26,841 nucleotides of DNA, from positions 1 to 26,841 of the forward strand of contig JAFGPF010000062.1 in assembly GCA_016926115.1 (NCBI GenBank), given 5' to 3'. Each line of letters begins with the position of its first letter. Positions within the stretch are counted from its first letter, which is position 1. The position numbers were made by a program, and so were the translations under genes. The notes under the pieces were generated by a model that ran no database searches, was not told the origin of the DNA, and saw only the letters and a list, made by a program, of their open reading frames with translations. The stretch comes from Dehalococcoidales bacterium (GTDB lineage Bacteria; Chloroflexota; Dehalococcoidia; Dehalococcoidales; RBG-16-60-22). Positions 22,511 through 26,841 of the stretch are shown piece after piece.

Positions 22511-23968
22511 ATGCAATCTGGATCAACGGACTTCTGGAAATACCTTTTTTCCCCTCAATCCATTGCCGTCATCGGGGCGTCCAACTCGCCGGGCTCCTGG
22601 GGCAACAACGCCATGAAAGGCTTGCTCGGTAACAAAAAAAGACGCGTTTACCCGGTAAACCCCAACTCCCCCGAAGTCCTCAATATCAAGGCGTATAAAA
22701 GCGTGACCGACGTACCGGATGAAGTGGACCTGGCGGTAATCGTCGTCTCGGCGGAGCTGGTCCCCGGGGTGATGCGCCAGTGCGTCTCGAAAGGTGTCAG
22801 GTCCGCCGTCGTCATTTCCGCCGGATTCGGGGAAACGGGAGAAGAAGGACGGAAACTGGAAGCCGAAACGGCTCAAATCGCCCGCCGCGGAGGCCTGCGC
22901 TTCATCGGGCCCAACACCATGGGACACGCCGATACGCGCACCGGGCTGTCCACCTACGGACAGACGTGGAAAATCCCGTCGGGCAATACCGCCGTCCTGG
23001 CACAGAGCGGCAATATGTGCCTCAAGATTGTCCGTAACCTTATGGGGGCGGGGGTGGGTTTCAGCAAATATATCAGCACCGGCAACGAAGCCGACCTGCA
23101 CATGGAGGACTACCTGGAGCTGTTGAAAGACGACGATAATACCAGGGTAATCGCCGCTTATATCGAAGGACTGCGGGAAGGCAGGCGCTTCCTGCGACTC
23201 GCTAAAGAGATAACGGCACACAAGCCGATAGTCGTCGTCAAGGCGGGGAGCACGGAGGAGTCCGCCCGGGCGGTCATGTCCCATACCGGCGCGCTGGCCG
23301 GGGCGGACGAAGTCTACACCGCCGCCTTCAAACAGACGGGTGTGATACGGGTGGACGACGACGACGAACTGTGCGACGTGGTTTACGCGCTGGTCAATTG
23401 CCCCCTGCCCCGCGATAACCGGGTAGGGATACTAACCATCGGGGGCGGACCGGGCGCGCTGACCGCCGAGACGTGCGAGAAGGAAGGACTACGGTTAGGT
23501 CAACTCGAAGAATCGACGATTAAGCGACTGGACAAGTTTCTCCCCCCGCGGTGGTCGCGCCGGAACCCGGTCGATATGGCCGGACCCGCCACCTCCGATT
23601 TCGGGGCGATAGCCGACCTGCTCATGGCGCTGCTCGAGGACGCCAATATCGACGTTGTCTTCCTGCTGGCGCCGATAATCATGGACAGGATGCTGCTGAC
23701 CGACCGCATGGGACTCAACGAGGCGCAGATTAAGGCTATCCGTAAAAAAGAAGAAAAGAACCTGGAACAAATCAGGGAGAAATCTGTAAAATACGGCAAG
23801 CCGGTGTTCCTGCTGTGGCAGTCCCGCGACGTCAGCCCCGACCCGACGGTATCCGCCCTCTTCCGAAAGTCGAAAATCCTGGTACAGGGCAACGCCCGCC
23901 GCGCCGCCCGGATATTGAGTCACCTCTCCTGGTACAAACGGTACCTCGACGCGACTAAAGATGAATAA
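22511..23968 (+). CDS. Acyl-CoA synthetase (ADP-forming), alpha subunit type
   Basis: A 485-residue protein with an N-terminal CoA-binding Rossmann domain (SIAVIGASNSPGSWG at 17-31, then VYPVNP) and succinyl-CoA-synthetase-like ligase domains. Glu219 and the phosphorylated His258 (SHTGALAG) are the catalytic residues of the NDP-forming ligases, which make ATP from an acyl-CoA, ADP and phosphate, or work in reverse. The ATP-grasp beta domain found in fused enzymes is missing, and no beta-subunit gene is next to it, so a partner is expected elsewhere. It is third in the AOR-SDR operon, 23 bases after the SDR, with only a weak GAAAGG ribosome site. It could link AOR-derived acids with their CoA esters. 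Confidence 0.9.
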   Translation: MQSGSTDFWKYLFSPQSIAVIGASNSPGSWGNNAMKGLLGNKKRRVYPVNPNSPEVLNIKAYKSVTDVPDEVDLAVIVVSAELVPGVMRQCVSKGVRSAVVISAGFGETGEEGRKLEAETAQIARRGGLRFIGPNTMGHADTRTGLSTYGQTWKIPSGNTAVLAQSGNMCLKIVRNLMGAGVGFSKYISTGNEADLHMEDYLELLKDDDNTRVIAAYIEGLREGRRFLRLAKEITAHKPIVVVKAGSTEESARAVMSHTGALAGADEVYTAAFKQTGVIRVDDDDELCDVVYALVNCPLPRDNRVGILTIGGGPGALTAETCEKEGLRLGQLEESTIKRLDKFLPPRWSRRNPVDMAGPATSDFGAIADLLMALLEDANIDVVFLLAPIIMDRMLLTDRMGLNEAQIKAIRKKEEKNLEQIREKSVKYGKPVFLLWQSRDVSPDPTVSALFRKSKILVQGNARRAARILSHLSWYKRYLDATKDE

Positions 23969-25204
23969 TCAGGCTTTCTTCCGACCCGTCCTGATTACTC
24001 CTTCCGCTTCCATCCCTGCGATATCCTCCGCTGAGTAACCCAGTCCGGTCAATATTTCAGCGGTGTGCTGTCCCAGCATCGGCGAGGGTCCCTGGGGTTG
24101 CCCCGGGGTCTTTTTAAGCTTTACCGGAATCCCCAGCATCTTAACCTCGCCGCGGGTCGGGTGCTGCGCGGTGTAAATCATGTTATTTTCTTTCAGCTGT
24201 GGATTGGCGCAGGCCTCTTTGTAAGTCAGGCACGGGTCGCAGCGCATCCTCGCCTCGCGGAATATCTGCTGCCACTCGGCGCGCGTCTTCTTGCTGAATG
24301 CCTCGTCCAGCAGCCGCCCGATTTCCTCCCGGTTCTCGTGCCGGGCTTCATCGGTCTTGAATTTGGGGTCGTCCGCCAGATGCTCCACGCCCACCACCCT
24401 GCAGAAATCGGGCCACATGGGACCCGTCCCGAATATCGTCAGCACGTCCCCGTCCCTGGCGCGGAAGGGCCCGAAGGGCGGCGTGCCGTAGCCCCGCCCC
24501 GCTTTGTATGGCATCCTCTCGCCCGTCAGGTATTCGGCGAACCCGCTGAACTGTAAATAAAGGGCCGCATTCAGGTTATTCACGGTAATCGCCTGCCCCT
24601 CCCCGGTACGCTCCCGCACGTATAAAGCCGTCATTATGGAATACGCCACCAGCATCCCGCCGACGTGGTCGCAGGCGGGGAAGGGCAGCATCGAAGGCGC
24701 CCCGCCGGGGTATCCCATCACGCTGACCATGCCGGACATCGCCTGGCTCCACATGTCGCCGCCGGCGCGGTGGGCAACGGGACCCGTTTCCCCGTAGCCG
24801 GAAAACGAGCAGTAGATGACCTTCGGGTTGATTTTACTTATATCTTCGTAGCCGATGCCGAGTCTCTCCGCTACGCCGGGACGGAAGCTCTGTAAAATGA
24901 CATCGGCGTCTTTCGCCAGCTTCAGGACGATTTCCTTCCCCTTCTCCATCCGGACGTCGATGGCCAGGTCCTTCTTGCCGCGGTTAAAAGCCATCCACGA
25001 GGCTGTATCCGGCATCTTGTCGACGATGCTGGTATCGAGTTTATCGTCCATGCCGGCGGGCAGACCCAGTCGCTGCGCCTCCCCCTGCACCCTCTCCACC
25101 TTGATTACCTCCGCGCCCATGTCCGCCAGCATCGTCCCGCCGAACGGCGCCGCCACGGCGATACTGAAGTCCAGTATTTTTACACCTTCCAGAGGACTGC
25201 TCAT
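23969..25204 (-). CDS. CaiB/BaiF family (class III) CoA-transferase
   Basis: A 411-residue protein of the family that moves CoA between carboxylic acids (formyl-CoA, carnitine, benzylsuccinate and bile-acid CoA transferases). It has the N-terminal GVKILDFS and GTMLADMGAEVIKVE (23-37), NRGKKDLAIDV (74-84), VILQSFRPG (102-110), and the expected nucleophile Asp179 in ACDHVGG, followed by the RERTGEGQ loop. Length and motifs look intact. AGGAGG lies 7 bases before the ATG. It is 15 bases after the MmgE/PrpD gene and probably co-transcribed. Its stop codon abuts that of the convergent acyl-CoA synthetase gene with no base between. The acid pair used is unknown. Confidence 0.93.
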   Translation of the reverse strand: MSSPLEGVKILDFSIAVAAPFGGTMLADMGAEVIKVERVQGEAQRLGLPAGMDDKLDTSIVDKMPDTASWMAFNRGKKDLAIDVRMEKGKEIVLKLAKDADVILQSFRPGVAERLGIGYEDISKINPKVIYCSFSGYGETGPVAHRAGGDMWSQAMSGMVSVMGYPGGAPSMLPFPACDHVGGMLVAYSIMTALYVRERTGEGQAITVNNLNAALYLQFSGFAEYLTGERMPYKAGRGYGTPPFGPFRARDGDVLTIFGTGPMWPDFCRVVGVEHLADDPKFKTDEARHENREEIGRLLDEAFSKKTRAEWQQIFREARMRCDPCLTYKEACANPQLKENNMIYTAQHPTRGEVKMLGIPVKLKKTPGQPQGPSPMLGQHTAEILTGLGYSAEDIAGMEAEGVIRTGRKKA

Positions 25205-25219
25205 TGCCTGCCTCCTATC

Positions 25220-26614
25220 TCAGCCCAGTAGCTCGATTAATTGCCTGATGTCGCTTAGCTGCTCGAGTTTCTTAATCCGTGCTATCACTTCGTCGACCTG
25301 CTTATCAGCCAGCGGTTTTATCGCCAAAGAAGCGCAGTCCCGGAACTTCCTCTCGTAGGCGCTGAAAGGCAGCTGTCCGGAACCGCCCGCGGGACCGCCC
25401 GCCTGCCCGACGTATGTCTGCCCCTCTTGCGTCGTCACCCCGATTTTCGCCGGGTCCATCCCCTTCGTACTTTTAAGCTGGTCGTCTTCTTCTACGCGTA
25501 TTCTACCTGAAATATCCAGAATATCAGAGCTTTTGATAGCTTCCTCGGTAAACTCGCCGATTCCCGCCCGTCCGCGTGCGAAGACCGCCGCCACCGCCCA
25601 GGGTATGCTGAACTGGGAATCGACCGGATTTTCGGGTCGGCTCCTCTTCCCGAGCGGATGCAGCAGGAAATATTCTTTATCTTTACAAAAAACAGTAATT
25701 TCTTTTACGTCTTCGGGTTTGATTTTATGTTTATCAACCAGAGCCAGCGCCGCGTCGACATAGCTGTGCGTGCCCTTGCAGCAGGGATACAGCTTCATGG
25801 CGACGTGCATCCCGGCGTACGTCTTGCCGAGGTCCTTCGTGAGGGGCACGGGGTCGTACTCTCCCCGGTGGTAAAGGTTGTACAGCCCCACCTCTCCTTC
25901 GAGGCTTTCTTTCGCCCCGGTAATCCCCTTTTCCGCCATCAGCGCCGCCACAATTCCGCCCCTTGCGGAAAAACCCGGACCCATTCGCTTGGTCAGGGCG
26001 CCTTCGGTGACGCACTGTCCGTTGCCGCTGCACTGGTGGTAGGCGATTCCCAGGGCATTAATGATTTTTTCTTCATCGAGCCCCAGCAGCCTTCCGGCGA
26101 CCCCCGCGGCGGCAAGATAGCCGTATAAAGCCGTCAGGTGCCAGCCCGCCCCCGGGTGACCACCCACCGGCGCTGTCTTCAGCCCCGACCGGAAAGCCTG
26201 GCCCAGCCTGCCCATCATGTCGGTGCCAAGGGCGACCGCCGCGATAAACTCGCGACCGCTAACTTTGCCCTGCCGTTCGGCGACCGCCAGGCAGGTCGGT
26301 ACGATTATCACCGAGGGATGCGTGGGACCGTCGCCGGTATCGTCGTAGTCCAGGGCATGCCCCATGGTGGCGTTCACCTGCGCGGCATTGGGCGCGGGGA
26401 CTTTATTCCCGAAGCAGAGCACCGTGCTTTCCTCTTTGCCGCCCCACTCCCCGATTATTTCCGCCAGTTCTCTGACGCCGGGACGCGAAGAGCCACCCAG
26501 CGCTACCCCCAGGATATCCAGGACTTGTTTCCTGGTTATCTCCACGACATCCGGGGGGATATCACCGTACTTCACGGTTGCCAGGTTCTTTGCCAGTGCG
26601 TAAGCAGCGTCCAT
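25220..26614 (-). CDS. MmgE/PrpD family protein
   Basis: A 464-residue member of the family that includes 2-methylcitrate dehydratase PrpD, cis-aconitate decarboxylase and iminodisuccinate epimerase. The signature MGHALDYDDTGDGPTHPS (84-101) holds the conserved His and Asp residues, and ALGGSSRPGVREL lies at 38-50. The C-terminal half has the LYPCCKGTHSYVDAAL stretch typical of the family's second domain. No other methylcitrate-cycle gene is visible, so a PrpD role in propionate metabolism is not supported; dehydration, epimerisation or decarboxylation of another polycarboxylate is equally possible. It is 14 bases downstream of the truncated gene and 15 bases before the CoA-transferase gene, so the three form one operon. 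Confidence 0.9.
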   Translation of the reverse strand: MDAAYALAKNLATVKYGDIPPDVVEITRKQVLDILGVALGGSSRPGVRELAEIIGEWGGKEESTVLCFGNKVPAPNAAQVNATMGHALDYDDTGDGPTHPSVIIVPTCLAVAERQGKVSGREFIAAVALGTDMMGRLGQAFRSGLKTAPVGGHPGAGWHLTALYGYLAAAGVAGRLLGLDEEKIINALGIAYHQCSGNGQCVTEGALTKRMGPGFSARGGIVAALMAEKGITGAKESLEGEVGLYNLYHRGEYDPVPLTKDLGKTYAGMHVAMKLYPCCKGTHSYVDAALALVDKHKIKPEDVKEITVFCKDKEYFLLHPLGKRSRPENPVDSQFSIPWAVAAVFARGRAGIGEFTEEAIKSSDILDISGRIRVEEDDQLKSTKGMDPAKIGVTTQEGQTYVGQAGGPAGGSGQLPFSAYERKFRDCASLAIKPLADKQVDEVIARIKKLEQLSDIRQLIELLG

Positions 26615-26628
26615 TATCCCGCCCCCGA

Positions 26629-26841
26629 TTATTTATCCAGTTGCTCGTAGTATTTATTACGCGCGTGTATGGCTTCCCTGACACCCATGTCCCGCCGCGC
26701 CTTGAAGAAGTTGAACTCGTCTTCCTCAAAATGGATATTGGTCCCCATGGTATGCATCATCCAGTGATTGGTAAAACCCTCGGTAATACCCAGGGCATCG
26801 CAGGCAAGTTGCTTGGATGCCTTGCCCATGGCGATGCCGTC
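26629..26841 (-). CDS. C-terminal end of an unidentified gene, cut by the window edge
   Basis: An open frame runs from the right edge to a TAA at 26631-26629, giving the last 70 residues of a longer protein. It begins DGIAMGKASKQ, has an aromatic and His-rich stretch TNHWMMHTMGTNIHF and ends in a charged helix (REAIHARNKYYEQLDK). I do not recognise the family from this piece. It lies 14 bases upstream of the MmgE/PrpD gene on the same strand, so it should be part of that operon and pathway. Confidence 0.7.
   Translation of the reverse strand, partial: DGIAMGKASKQLACDALGITEGFTNHWMMHTMGTNIHFEEDEFNFFKARRDMGVREAIHARNKYYEQLDK

Noticed and set aside
25220..26614. Methylcitrate-cycle PrpD
   Set aside because: No PrpB, PrpC or methylcitrate synthase gene is visible, and the family covers several reactions, so the narrower name is not supported.
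1..26841. CRISPR arrays, tRNAs, rRNAs, insertion sequences, prophage or defence genes
   Set aside because: I saw no spaced direct repeats, tRNA-like cloverleaf, transposase or nuclease motifs on either strand.

Overview
The window is a run of catabolic and transport genes, about 20 complete or nearly complete, from what looks like a strictly anaerobic bacterium. Coding DNA is moderately GC-rich and the long intergenic stretches are AT-rich. The content is oxygen-sensitive redox chemistry: an aldehyde:ferredoxin oxidoreductase, a transhydroxylase-like molybdopterin enzyme, an Fe-S/CCG protein with FAD oxidases, an ADP-forming acyl-CoA synthetase alpha subunit and a CoA-acylating-type aldehyde dehydrogenase. 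The lipoprotein style (an EP/AP-rich linker after LLGAC) suggests an anaerobic Chloroflexota (Dehalococcoidia-like) genome. That placement is an inference from style and gene mix; no marker gene (rRNA, ribosomal protein) is present. I see no tRNA, rRNA, CRISPR array, transposase, integrase or recognisable transcription-factor gene.

Layout. (1) 1-5609, plus strand: tail of an upstream gene, iron-dependent alcohol dehydrogenase, alpha/beta hydrolase, an 880-residue molybdopterin enzyme that resembles the large subunit of pyrogallol-phloroglucinol transhydroxylase (AthL), a strong hairpin, then a UbiX flavin prenyltransferase. (2) 5616-12153, minus strand, transcribed right to left: GlcD-type FAD oxidase, two-cluster Fe-S/CCG protein, second FAD oxidase, then after a 128-base gap an MmsA-like aldehyde dehydrogenase and a rubrerythrin-like protein with degenerate metal ligands. 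(3) 12469-12951, plus: a chagasin-family (I42) lipoprotein behind a near-consensus sigma-70 promoter. (4) 13041-15872, minus: URO-D superfamily protein followed by a UbiD-family decarboxylase. (5) 16089-19624: a TRAP transporter split around a 526-base AT-rich divergent control region, with the solute-binding protein on minus and DctQ/DctM on plus. (6) 19785-23968, plus: aldehyde:ferredoxin oxidoreductase, SDR dehydrogenase, acyl-CoA synthetase alpha subunit. (7) 23969-26841, minus: an unidentified truncated gene, MmgE/PrpD protein and CaiB/BaiF CoA-transferase, meeting block 6 tail to tail with no base between the stop codons.

How it may work together (inference). TRAP uptake of an organic acid, prenyl-FMN (UbiX) supplied to UbiD for (de)carboxylation of an aromatic or unsaturated acid, a transhydroxylase-like molybdoenzyme acting on a polyphenol, flavin oxidases passing electrons to an Fe-S protein, aldehyde oxidation by the aldehyde dehydrogenase or aldehyde:ferredoxin oxidoreductase, and CoA activation or transfer would together make an anaerobic route for phenolic or aromatic acids. 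A gallate to pyrogallol to phloroglucinol entry (UbiD, then the AthL-like enzyme) is the most specific testable version, but the substrate of every enzyme here is unproven.
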